Assembly (NCBI GenBank): GCA_021513715.1
Contig: CP084167.1
Coordinates: forward strand, 594,117 to 658,116
Reading direction: 5' to 3'
DNA from: Candidatus Heimdallarchaeum endolithica
GTDB lineage: Archaea; Asgardarchaeota; Heimdallarchaeia; Heimdallarchaeales; Heimdallarchaeaceae
Length of the DNA: 64,000 nt
In this document: one piece after another, positions 7,966 through 16,214 of the stretch
Layout of the letters: each line of letters opens with the position of its first letter
Numbering within the stretch: position 1 is the stretch's first letter
Program-made: the position numbers and the translations under genes
Notes under the pieces: generated by a model
Told to the model about the DNA's origin: nothing
The model's database searches: none
The model's input: only the letters and a program-made list of their open reading frames with translations

Positions 7966-9339
7966 ATGAGTGAAGAAACAGTTAATATTCAAAATCCTTT
8001 GCTAGCTAGTAAATACATTAGAAAATTTACTCATTATCCTGATTTTGATAGTATTTTGATTAATAATTTAGTTTGGAAAGGAGATGAAGCTATAGGAATA
8101 TGTATTCTTCCAATTATAGATACTGTTCCATCAAAGAAGAATGGGATTTTCAGGATATTTGTTTCAAACAAAGGAGAAAAAGCTCTAAAAGTCAAAGTTC
8201 ATGTGCGTAATTTTGGTTACTTAAATGAAAAAGAAAAATTGAATAAAAGTCAGGTTGCATTCAGAAAAATGATTATAGATGCAAATGAAGTATGGTATAG
8301 AGATGTAATTATTCCCAGTGATATTAAATTAGGTAAAAACTTTTTCCAGCTTGTAGTCAAATATAAAGTCAATAAAAAGAAAAGAAGAATTTACGATATA
8401 ATTGATTATAAAGAGATTATGCCTTTAGTTAATATAAAACAGATTGCAAGGAAAAACTTCTTGGGTTTAACTCAAAAACCTTATATTGATCCTTCTTCTA
8501 TTGGCTATTGGATTTATTGCTCTCTTTTTGGGCCAAGAAATTACTCTAAAGAACCAACTTTCATATATCTTACAAAATGGATAGTTTTTCTTTTAAGTAT
8601 TTCTACAATTAGTATTTCTTTCATTATTAGTTCTTTGCCTGAAATAGTTCTTTATGTTAGTTCAGCAGGAGCTTTACTTTCTTTCCTAACCTTTTTTACT
8701 GATTTAGACCGACATACCGTCCGTGAAATAAATGAATTGGGTTTAACTGAATTGAAAAGAAAAGCTTTAGTAGATAATATTCCAACAAAAATTGACTGGT
8801 TCAAATTATTTACTCTAAAAAGTGAATACTTCTACTTTATTGAAGAAGAATTAAATTTTGCTTGGAAAACTAACTCTGATCATTCCTTCAAACCTGTGAT
8901 TTACTCTTTGAATCAAGCTCTAAATAGCCAAATAAGCATTAAAGAAGGAACAAAAGAAGAAGAAGAGAGAATAATTAAAGAGATAATTACTAACAAGAAA
9001 ATTGAACAAAAAGAGACAAAAACAAAAGTGAAAGAAGAAAAGAAAGAGCATGAGGGAATTACTTTTGAAGAAGACCTATCTATAAGCTTTGACTCTAAAA
9101 TTCAGATATTAGATAGTATAACTTCTTATTCAGTTCCTAGTAGTGCAATAGAGTTAGAAGACAGTTTTAAACTTCCTGTTGAAGTAATCAAAACAGAAAC
9201 ATTCATAGAGCCAGATTCTATAGCTTTTGATGTAATAGACAAACCTTTTACTACAGAGCTAGAACCAATAATTACAGACAGTGAAAGTATAGACTCCAAA
9301 AGTTCAATGAAATTCAAAAAAACAAATATAGAAGTATAA
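7966..9339 (+). CDS. Unrecognised two-helix membrane protein with acidic cytoplasmic tail
   Basis: A 457-residue protein that I do not recognise. Residues 45-150 look like an all-beta, Ig-like or arrestin-like fold, with strands such as GIFRIFVSNKG and ALKVKVHVRNFG. Two hydrophobic helices follow at about 200-220 and 226-245. The last 130 residues are charged and low-complexity, rich in Glu, Lys, Ser and Asp, and probably disordered. There is no signal peptide, so the beta domain would be cytoplasmic if the two helices form a hairpin. A TATA-like TTTTTATAG at 7934-7942 lies just upstream, giving a very short leader. The next gene, also a membrane protein, follows 130 bases downstream. Confidence 0.75.
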   Translation: MSEETVNIQNPLLASKYIRKFTHYPDFDSILINNLVWKGDEAIGICILPIIDTVPSKKNGIFRIFVSNKGEKALKVKVHVRNFGYLNEKEKLNKSQVAFRKMIIDANEVWYRDVIIPSDIKLGKNFFQLVVKYKVNKKKRRIYDIIDYKEIMPLVNIKQIARKNFLGLTQKPYIDPSSIGYWIYCSLFGPRNYSKEPTFIYLTKWIVFLLSISTISISFIISSLPEIVLYVSSAGALLSFLTFFTDLDRHTVREINELGLTELKRKALVDNIPTKIDWFKLFTLKSEYFYFIEEELNFAWKTNSDHSFKPVIYSLNQALNSQISIKEGTKEEEERIIKEIITNKKIEQKETKTKVKEEKKEHEGITFEEDLSISFDSKIQILDSITSYSVPSSAIELEDSFKLPVEVIKTETFIEPDSIAFDVIDKPFTTELEPIITDSESIDSKSSMKFKKTNIEV

Positions 9340-9469
9340 GCAAATAGACTATAGAATAGATTAGAAATTTGTTGAAGAGTAAGAAAGTTAAATATGTAAA
9401 TGAACAATTAAATTTGTTCAAAAACAATAAATAGAAAAACTTTATCATATACAAAGACTGGTCGAAACA

Positions 9470-10219
9470 ATGATTACAGGAACACATCCTTCAACTCTCG
9501 CTAATGAAGATTATTTCTCTTTTATAGGTATTTTTCTTTCAATACCTGTTTTTATAACCTATTTTGTAAACGAGATGATACTTGCTGTATTCAGATTAAC
9601 AAAGTATAAACGAGAGATAGGAACGGCAGTTACAGCTCCTTATCCTACTTGGAGAATGATTAATGCAATTACTTATGCTGTAGCCATTATAATACTGGCT
9701 CTACAAGTTTTAAGTTGGAGTGCAACTTTTCAAAGGTTTGAATTTAGAAAACTTGCTAAAAGAACAGTTCTTGCCTTTCTAATAACAGCTATTTTTGTAG
9801 TTATTTTTGAGTATCTGCAAATTTCTATGCCTGTTCAACCTCGAGACCAATCTGATATAACTGTTCCATTTTTCACTTTAGTAGGTTTTCATTTGTGGTC
9901 TTTTATTAGTTTTAAACAAGTTATAGAGTATTTAGGAAAACATTACAAAACAAGAGTAGGAGATTCAATTTTTTATATTCTCTTTGCAAGTTATCCATTT
10001 ATCAAGTTTGGTTTACCTATTATACTTTTAATATTTGTCAGTTTGGCAATGTCTCCTTACGCTTTTATCCTTTATTCTGAAATAACAATGGCTTATTTAG
10101 TTGGTTTTATTGCTATTGCTTTAGGTGTAGTACTTATAAGAGATATAATAAGAGTAGGAAGAGCTCAAGACCATTATTTCTTTACTAAAGAGATAAATGA
10201 AAAAGAAAAAGAAGTTTAA
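9470..10219 (+). CDS. Unrecognised polytopic membrane protein
   Basis: A 249-residue protein with about six hydrophobic segments (roughly residues 15-38, 66-85, 100-120, 135-150, 170-195 and 200-225) and a charged C-terminus. No catalytic motif or family signature was recognised. Its 3' end overlaps the 3' end of the convergent thioredoxin-fold gene by 4 bases. It may act with the preceding two-helix membrane protein, but only adjacency supports that. Confidence 0.75.
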   Translation: MITGTHPSTLANEDYFSFIGIFLSIPVFITYFVNEMILAVFRLTKYKREIGTAVTAPYPTWRMINAITYAVAIIILALQVLSWSATFQRFEFRKLAKRTVLAFLITAIFVVIFEYLQISMPVQPRDQSDITVPFFTLVGFHLWSFISFKQVIEYLGKHYKTRVGDSIFYILFASYPFIKFGLPIILLIFVSLAMSPYAFILYSEITMAYLVGFIAIALGVVLIRDIIRVGRAQDHYFFTKEINEKEKEV

Positions 10220-10860
10220 GTTTTTTTCTCTTTTCTATCTTTAATTTTATAGTATAATATTTCTATTCCAGGTTTAACCACAAATGCTATAACAATGATG
10301 CTGACACCTATTCCAATTATAATAAAGAGTATCTTCAGCAAATCACTGTTATCTTGTTGAGGATTCGATATATATAGATCAGTTTCATGATTTATTGCTA
10401 TTTTAACCTTTTCTTCAATAGTTGTAGCATAAGTGAATCCTTCAAAAATAGCCACAACATTGTTAAAATCATCTAAAATTATTAGAAAAGGGACTATTCT
10501 TATCTTATAATCTAATATTGTCTTATTAGTTACATATCCCATTATCCAGTTATCAGAAAGGTTATTTTCTTCTTTATAGTTTAATATTTGTTCATTCGAC
10601 TCGTTAAATTTAGCAGATAACCCAAAAATTGTTATGTTATAAGCATTTTCTACTTCTTTTATTTCATCTATTTCCTGATGGCAATTTGGACAAGTGGGAA
10701 GATAAACAAAAACAATCTTTACTCCGGAATAATAAGTGACATCATCGTATTCATTATCTTTATTTATAAATGAAATACTTACATTACTAGCGTGATTTAA
10801 GGTTGAGATTACTGAAATTGCAATAATAAATACTGATAAGAAATGAATTTTTTTTCTCAT
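10216..10860 (-). CDS. Membrane-anchored extracytoplasmic thioredoxin-fold protein (CPNC)
   Basis: A 214-residue protein with an N-terminal signal or anchor (residues 5-22), a thioredoxin-like domain, and a C-terminal TM helix (about 174-195) followed by a basic tail. The redox motif is CPNC (C57, C60) after the strand VKIVFVYLP, and the expected cis-Pro is in RIVPFL (P124). The domain should face outside the cell, like TlpA or ResA proteins, and could reduce or form disulfides in surface proteins. Many exported proteins encoded in this window carry paired Cys residues, but no direct link is shown. Confidence 0.85.
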   Translation of the reverse strand: MRKKIHFLSVFIIAISVISTLNHASNVSISFINKDNEYDDVTYYSGVKIVFVYLPTCPNCHQEIDEIKEVENAYNITIFGLSAKFNESNEQILNYKEENNLSDNWIMGYVTNKTILDYKIRIVPFLIILDDFNNVVAIFEGFTYATTIEEKVKIAINHETDLYISNPQQDNSDLLKILFIIIGIGVSIIVIAFVVKPGIEILYYKIKDRKEKKT

Positions 10861-10982
10861 TGCAAATAATCTTGATAAAACACTTTTAAATCTCTTTATT
10901 GGTTAAAACTTGTGAAATTATTTATCCTTATATTAAAAAAAAGTTTTTAATTGAGAATAGACTATAACAATTTGAAGAGAGA

Positions 10983-12980
10983 TTGACTTTACAAAACTCA
11001 GACTTTGACATTCCTGAAGAATTTTCTTCTTATAGCCAATTTTTAATAGAAAATAAGAAAATTATTTTACCTAAAATAAAAGAATGGATGAAAAAAGGAA
11101 AAACATTTTTCCAATCCTTAGTCTATGCTTGTGATGAGATAGGTTCTGAATTACCCACTCCTGACGTTTTAAAACCTACTTTTTTGGAGATAGCAATAAT
11201 TGGTTATTTCTTGTTAGACGAATATGAAAAAGTATTGAAAATAGAGACTATAAGTGACAACTTTCTTTCAAACTACTTTAAATACAAGTCTGCATGGCTA
11301 TTAGGGCACAAAAAGGCACAATCGTTTCTAGCTGACCTTGTTCCTTCTCTAATGGAATTAAAGAAACAAAATAAAGAAATTTATGAAATATGTAATAATA
11401 TAATCTCTCTTGAAGTAAGTTTCATTTCATCTAACAAGGAAAATATATTAAAACATGCTGCACAGTTCAAACAAGACCTTTTCGATAAGTCGCTCATTTC
11501 TACTTTTCCTCTTTTAGCAGTCGAAATTGCAGGAGATTTAGCTTATAGAGAATATAGAACAGGAGATCCTGCTTTTGCTGGATGGCTTGAAATCTATAAA
11601 GAATTAGTAGAAGCTTTTAATATGGACAGTAGGAGGTTGGACTGTTATACCATTTTAGGAGGATTATATCGGTATAAAGGATATTTAGAAGATGCAGATG
11701 AATATTATAACAGAGCTATGGAATTATCAGAAAAAATAGGTAATGAAAAGGCATATGTCGAAATAATAGCGAGGATCGCAGATTTTGAGCATACTAGAGG
11801 AAACTTTGATGTTGCTTTAAAACTCTGTCTTGATGTTATTCAAAAAACTGAAGAAAAAGGAATAATAAACAAGTCTATTTATATAAATTTAGGAGAAATA
11901 CTCATAAAACAACAAAAATATGAAGAAGCAGTTAAATATCTTAAGAAATTAGAAAATGATGAATCACAAGAAACAGCAATAATTAATATTTTGCATGGAT
12001 ATGCACTAACTAAATTAGATGAAAAAGAATTATACAACAGTGGGATAAAGTTACTTGAAAAGGGGGGAGCTCTGAGCGAGAAAACTGGAAATAGAAGGTT
12101 TTTAACTATTTACTACTATTATAGAGGAAGAGCTCATTTAGATAGCTATGATTTATCTTCTGCAATAAAAAACTTTGAGATGTGTTACAACACAGCAATA
12201 AATACAGAATTTCAGTATGTCCTTCTTTCTCAAATCTATTTAGCTGTAGCATATCTTCACAGATTCAAAGTTTCTCAACAAGATGCTGACCTCACACAAT
12301 CAAAACATTATGTGGCAAATGTGATCACAATATGTAAAGAACAAAATTTACCCATCTTAGCAAATATTCTATTACTTCAAGGCCAAATTCTGATGATTTT
12401 AGAGGAATATATTGATGCAAAACACATTCTGGAGCAATCAATGTTTGAAGCAGAGAAAGCTGAACTCTGTTGGACAAAAGAAAAAGCTGAACAATATTTA
12501 GAACTTTTATACTCTGAAGAACGAATAAAGAATCAAATTTTGATTAATGAGATAACTGAACTGATAGATAATATAGCTAAATTTTCTTTTACAAAAAATA
12601 TAGAACAATTACCTAATTTCTACTTTTTAATGCTTACTTATAAAGGGAAAGAATTAATCACAAAGAGTTTTGATAAAGAGTTTGAAGAGAAAATCCACTT
12701 GATTAGAGATTTAATACATGCAGTGTCTAATTTCAATGAATATGAAGGAATAAGAAGCATTAATTTTGAGGGAATAACATTAATAATAGAAAAAATAAGT
12801 AATACAACAGCTATACTTGCATGTGATTCAGACAGTTTTAATGCAAGAATCAAAATCATTGAAATATTAAAAAACTTACAAAAGTATCTACAATCTATTG
12901 TTACTGAAGAAGATGAAATTTTCATAACAATATTAAAAGATAAAGCAAAAAGAATAATCGAGAATACCTTTGAAAGTTAA
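10983..12980 (+). CDS. TPR-repeat protein with C-terminal longin/roadblock-like domain
   Basis: A 665-residue soluble protein. The middle (about 225-490) contains tetratricopeptide repeats, for example YKGYLEDADEYYNRAMELSE and QKYEEAVKYLKKLE, which mediate protein binding. The last 130 residues start with LPNFYFLMLTYKGKEL, then a helix with HLIRDLIHAVSNF and a strand INFEGITLIIEK. This is the same pattern as the longin-like domain of the 7TM protein at 5648-6760. It could therefore be a cytoplasmic scaffold for small-GTPase signalling; this is inference. The start is TTG at 10983, the first start in the open frame, with the purine-rich GAGAGA just before it. Confidence 0.75.
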   Translation: MTLQNSDFDIPEEFSSYSQFLIENKKIILPKIKEWMKKGKTFFQSLVYACDEIGSELPTPDVLKPTFLEIAIIGYFLLDEYEKVLKIETISDNFLSNYFKYKSAWLLGHKKAQSFLADLVPSLMELKKQNKEIYEICNNIISLEVSFISSNKENILKHAAQFKQDLFDKSLISTFPLLAVEIAGDLAYREYRTGDPAFAGWLEIYKELVEAFNMDSRRLDCYTILGGLYRYKGYLEDADEYYNRAMELSEKIGNEKAYVEIIARIADFEHTRGNFDVALKLCLDVIQKTEEKGIINKSIYINLGEILIKQQKYEEAVKYLKKLENDESQETAIINILHGYALTKLDEKELYNSGIKLLEKGGALSEKTGNRRFLTIYYYYRGRAHLDSYDLSSAIKNFEMCYNTAINTEFQYVLLSQIYLAVAYLHRFKVSQQDADLTQSKHYVANVITICKEQNLPILANILLLQGQILMILEEYIDAKHILEQSMFEAEKAELCWTKEKAEQYLELLYSEERIKNQILINEITELIDNIAKFSFTKNIEQLPNFYFLMLTYKGKELITKSFDKEFEEKIHLIRDLIHAVSNFNEYEGIRSINFEGITLIIEKISNTTAILACDSDSFNARIKIIEILKNLQKYLQSIVTEEDEIFITILKDKAKRIIENTFES

Positions 12981-12992
12981 AAAAAAAGAAAA

Positions 12993-13937
12993 TTATAACT
13001 TTGGTAATATTTCTTTTGAGAAAAGCTTCATTTGTTCAATTTCTTGGTTTCCAGGAAACATAAATATGAAGTGACTTACTCCTAATTTTCTGTATTCCTT
13101 GATTTTTGAAGTTATTTCTTCAATTGTTCCATGCATTGCTCCTTCGTATCTCTTTTCAAGTTCTTCTAAAGTAAAACCTCTTTTTTCTGCAATCTCTTTC
13201 CAAATTTTTATTTTTTCTTCTTCGCTTTCATATATTCTAGTCCATATACCATAGCTTCTAAGAAGTGAATCTGATTTTCTATCATTTTTCTCACAAAGTT
13301 CATCTAACAAATTCATTTTCTCTTCAAAAACTTCAAGAGGATAAGCCCAAGCCAAATTTATTCCATCTGCATATTTAGAAGCAAGAGTGAGCATCTTAAT
13401 TTTAGCATACATTGTTCCTACCCAAATTTTCATTGGCTTCTGAACAGGTTTAGGAAAAGAGATGGCTTCCTTTAAATGATAATACTTACCTTCAAAATTA
13501 ACTTTGTCTTCTGCCCATAACTTTCTAATTATTTGAATAGCTTCTTCAAGCATACCTAGTCTTTCTTTTACACTGGGAAAAGGGATGCCATAAGCTTTAT
13601 ACTCCAACTCTTTCCATCCTGCGCCGAAACCAAAGTCAATTCGGCCATTAGAATAATTATCTAATGAAGCAATTTGTTTAGCAAGAACTGAAGGATAACG
13701 ATAATTATTACATAAAACTAACGAACCAATCCTTAATTTAGTTGTATATGAAGCCGCTGCCATCATTGCAATGATACACTCTTGACTTTCCAAATTTGTT
13801 GCATCTGCATTTAACATAAAATGATCTGAAAACCAAGCGTGAGTAAAACCCAATTTTTCTGCATTTTGAACTATTTCTTTTATTTGATCAAAAGAATAAC
13901 CAAATTGTGGTTCTATTTGTACTCCATAATATGACAT
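12993..13937 (-). CDS. LLM-class flavin (probably F420)-dependent oxidoreductase
   Basis: A 314-residue luciferase-like TIM-barrel enzyme. Family marks are the N-terminal YGVQIEPQ, the AEKLGFTHAWFSDH stretch at 27-40, LRIGSLVL, NGRIDFGFGAGW near 92-103, and KIWVGT. Archaeal members of this group mostly use coenzyme F420 to reduce or oxidise small organic molecules; the substrate is not predictable. It is transcribed divergently from the zinc-ribbon/DUF2207/radical SAM unit and ends 12 bases from the convergent TPR gene. Confidence 0.88.
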   Translation of the reverse strand: MSYYGVQIEPQFGYSFDQIKEIVQNAEKLGFTHAWFSDHFMLNADATNLESQECIIAMMAAASYTTKLRIGSLVLCNNYRYPSVLAKQIASLDNYSNGRIDFGFGAGWKELEYKAYGIPFPSVKERLGMLEEAIQIIRKLWAEDKVNFEGKYYHLKEAISFPKPVQKPMKIWVGTMYAKIKMLTLASKYADGINLAWAYPLEVFEEKMNLLDELCEKNDRKSDSLLRSYGIWTRIYESEEEKIKIWKEIAEKRGFTLEELEKRYEGAMHGTIEEITSKIKEYRKLGVSHFIFMFPGNQEIEQMKLFSKEILPKL

Positions 13938-14005
13938 AACAATATCTGTTTTTCTAATTAAATAAAGGTTATTGTTCCCTAATTTTGCATTTTGGTTTTA
14001 GTTAT

Positions 14006-14014
14006 TTTTATATA
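14006..14014 (+). promoter_or_regulatory. TATA box of the zinc-ribbon/DUF2207/radical SAM operon
   Basis: TTTTATATA at 14006-14014 is a good archaeal TATA element. Transcription would begin near 14040, which lies after the upstream TTG at 13985 and before the ATG at 14096, so it supports the ATG as the true start of the first gene. Confidence 0.5.
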
Positions 14015-14095
14015 GGAATAACATTGATAAAACAGTCTATCTTTTCTCCAAATAATAAGGAAGCATTAAAATATAAGTTCAAGAAAAATGTATTT

Positions 14096-14506
14096 ATGCA
14101 AGAGTCTGCACTTTTTCGATATTTTGACCAATTAGAAAGAACTGACTTGCTATTTATCAATTTCGCATTTCTGATTATTATAATTCCAGGACTAATTTTT
14201 GGATTGTTAAGTAAAAGCTCATGGATGCTTTATGTAGCTTTGGTCGTACTTTTTTTCTTTGTTTGTTGGAATTGTCTTTATTTCTATACCAAATTCAAAC
14301 TAAACAAACAAGAAAAAGAACTTCTTAAAACTATTCCCAGTTTTCCACAACTCGACTTCTGTGATTATTGTGGTAAATCATTAGAAGATTCAGCTCCTGC
14401 AGTGATTGATAGTAATCTAATCATTGTATGCCCTCATTGTGGAAAAGAAAATATAGTTAAATCAGAGGAAGAAATTGAACAGATAAATGAAAAAGCAGAT
14501 TCATAA
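14096..14506 (+). CDS. Small membrane protein with C-terminal zinc ribbon
   Basis: A 136-residue protein with two hydrophobic helices (about residues 20-40 and 43-66) and a cytoplasmic zinc ribbon made of CDYCG and CPHCG pairs near its end. I do not recognise a named family. It is the first gene of a three-gene unit: the DUF2207-like gene starts 18 bases downstream with a strong SD, and the radical SAM gene follows. The frame opens earlier (TTG at 13985), but the TATA box at 14006 places the transcript start after that codon. The role is unknown; the ribbon could bind protein or nucleic acid. Confidence 0.7.
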   Translation: MQESALFRYFDQLERTDLLFINFAFLIIIIPGLIFGLLSKSSWMLYVALVVLFFFVCWNCLYFYTKFKLNKQEKELLKTIPSFPQLDFCDYCGKSLEDSAPAVIDSNLIIVCPHCGKENIVKSEEEIEQINEKADS

Positions 14507-14510
14507 TTTA

Positions 14511-14517
14511 AGGAGAT
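14511..14517 (+). promoter_or_regulatory. Strong Shine-Dalgarno for the DUF2207-like gene
   Basis: AGGAGAT ends 7 bases before the ATG at 14525. It is one of the clearest ribosome-binding sites in a window where most genes lack one, as expected for an internal operon gene. Confidence 0.7.
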
Positions 14518-14524
14518 ATAACAA

Positions 14525-16213
14525 ATGAAAAAAAAAGCAAAAATACTTTTCTTATTAATTATTTTCTCAAATTTACTTTTTGTTTTAACAACAAATACAA
14601 ACAACATTAATGCTTTGAAAGAGCCTATTAATAGTAATTCTAGTGAATTTAGGGCATATAGTTTCGCTGTTCCTTATATGTATACTGATGTTACTATTAA
14701 AAAAGATGGCTCAATAGATATTTCTTATACCATTAATTTTACAAATTTTATTTTTGGAGACACTATCGACATTGTTGACATAGGCTTTCCTAATAAACAT
14801 TACAAGCTTAGAAGTGTTCAAGCTTGGATAGATGGTTATGAGATTACTGACATTAGAAAAAGTGAGTACATTAGTATAGGAGTAGAGATACATTTAGGTA
14901 GTCATTCTATTTTACCTGGTGAGAGCGCAATATTGGAAGTTAAAGGAAATAATCCTAAAATGGTCTTTAAAGATGATACAAAAGAGAATTTTGCTAGTTG
15001 TGTTTTTAGGCAAACTTGGTTTAGTTCGCAATTTGCTTTTGGAGAAACAGAAAGAAGAGTAAGATTTTATTTTCCTGAAGACTTAACTAATATAAGTGAA
15101 GTAGAGAAAAGAGTGTCAGATTATAGTGTTGATTTCTCAAGAGCAAGTAATTATGTAGAGTTTTCCAAATCAAGCACTCCTTTTGATAATGACTTTTATG
15201 TGGGTGTAGGAATACCTTCAAAATATGTTGATAGAATGTATAGCGAATTTTGGGTTTACCATTTTGGTGAACTTGTTGCTCAAGTATTATTCTTCTTAAT
15301 GTTCTTTGGTTTCTTTGCTTTTTTCTGCTATGGTTTTTGTATTTTACCAATAAAAGAACAAAAGAGATACCTTCCGCCTACAATAAAATCCACTGGTGGA
15401 GCTGTGAGAATGGGGTTAAAACCCTCTGAAGCAGCTATTATACTAGAAAAACCACTTACTCTTGTTGCTTCTTTAGTTATTTATGAAATGATGTCTGAAG
15501 GATTGATCTCTGTCAAGCAGAAGGATCCATTAAGATTTAAGGTAGAAATTTCTTCCAAAGAGAAATCTAACTTACCTACTTATCAGAAACATATAATAAA
15601 TGGAATAAAAAAGAGAGAAAAATCTGATCTAAAATGGGAAAGAGGAAGTGTTTCTGGTGCTCGCCCTCATGATCCTTTTGACCAAGATTATATCAGAAAA
15701 GCTCTCTTATCTTTAATAAAAGAAACTACCAAGAAAATGAAAGGATTCAACCTGAAGAAAACAAAGAAATACTATAATGAATTAATTGAAAGAGCTTGGA
15801 TAGATATGAAAGAAGAACGCCCAGAACTAGAAAACGCTTTTCTATGGATAATGATTGATGAAGACTATGATGATAGAATGAAGGAATATTACGATGATTA
15901 TTACTACCCTTCATGGTATGTTTATCACTATCACACACACTATTATGGCAGAAATAGAGGAGGTTTAGAAAAAGTAGAGGGTAAATCAGGATTCAAAAGA
16001 ACAAAAATTAAAGATAGAGGAAAAATAATTCCTGGACTAGATTTCAAGCGAATACAGAAAAATATAGTAAGAAGTCCCAAAAAACTGCTCTCTTCTGTAA
16101 AATCTAAAACTAGACCTATATCTAGGAGTTCAGGTAGAAGTGGAGGAGGGGGCGGAGGAGGTTGTGCTTGCGCTTGCGCTTGTGCTTGTGCTTGCGCTGG
16201 AGGAGGACGATAA
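14525..16213 (+). CDS. DUF2207-like membrane protein with Gly-rich, Cys-Ala-repeat tail
   Basis: A 562-residue protein. It has a signal peptide (about 1-30), an extracellular beta-rich domain (50-235), a TM helix (about 250-275), and a cytoplasmic part beginning YLPPTIKSTGGAVRMGLKPSEAAI, as in DUF2207 proteins. A His/Tyr/Asp-rich patch (about 440-480) and a basic region follow. The C-terminus is remarkable: seven Gly, then six Cys-Ala pairs, then GGGR and stop. The next gene, 1 base away, encodes a PqqD-radical SAM-SPASM enzyme. This strongly suggests that the Cys-Ala tail is the substrate of a radical-based modification such as thioether or other Cys crosslinking; the chemistry is inferred. 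The tail would be cytoplasmic, where the enzyme acts. Confidence 0.85.
   Translation: MKKKAKILFLLIIFSNLLFVLTTNTNNINALKEPINSNSSEFRAYSFAVPYMYTDVTIKKDGSIDISYTINFTNFIFGDTIDIVDIGFPNKHYKLRSVQAWIDGYEITDIRKSEYISIGVEIHLGSHSILPGESAILEVKGNNPKMVFKDDTKENFASCVFRQTWFSSQFAFGETERRVRFYFPEDLTNISEVEKRVSDYSVDFSRASNYVEFSKSSTPFDNDFYVGVGIPSKYVDRMYSEFWVYHFGELVAQVLFFLMFFGFFAFFCYGFCILPIKEQKRYLPPTIKSTGGAVRMGLKPSEAAIILEKPLTLVASLVIYEMMSEGLISVKQKDPLRFKVEISSKEKSNLPTYQKHIINGIKKREKSDLKWERGSVSGARPHDPFDQDYIRKALLSLIKETTKKMKGFNLKKTKKYYNELIERAWIDMKEERPELENAFLWIMIDEDYDDRMKEYYDDYYYPSWYVYHYHTHYYGRNRGGLEKVEGKSGFKRTKIKDRGKIIPGLDFKRIQKNIVRSPKKLLSSVKSKTRPISRSSGRSGGGGGGGCACACACACACAGGGR
16199..16206 (+). promoter_or_regulatory. Shine-Dalgarno embedded in the GGGR tail codons
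   Basis: GGAGGAGG lies 8 bases before the ATG at 16215 and at the same time encodes two Gly codons of the upstream protein's GGGR end. Stop TAA (16211-16213) and ATG (16215) are separated by one base, so the two genes should be translationally coupled. This site decides the start at 16215 rather than the GTG at 16140. Confidence 0.8.
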
Positions 16214-16214
16214 A

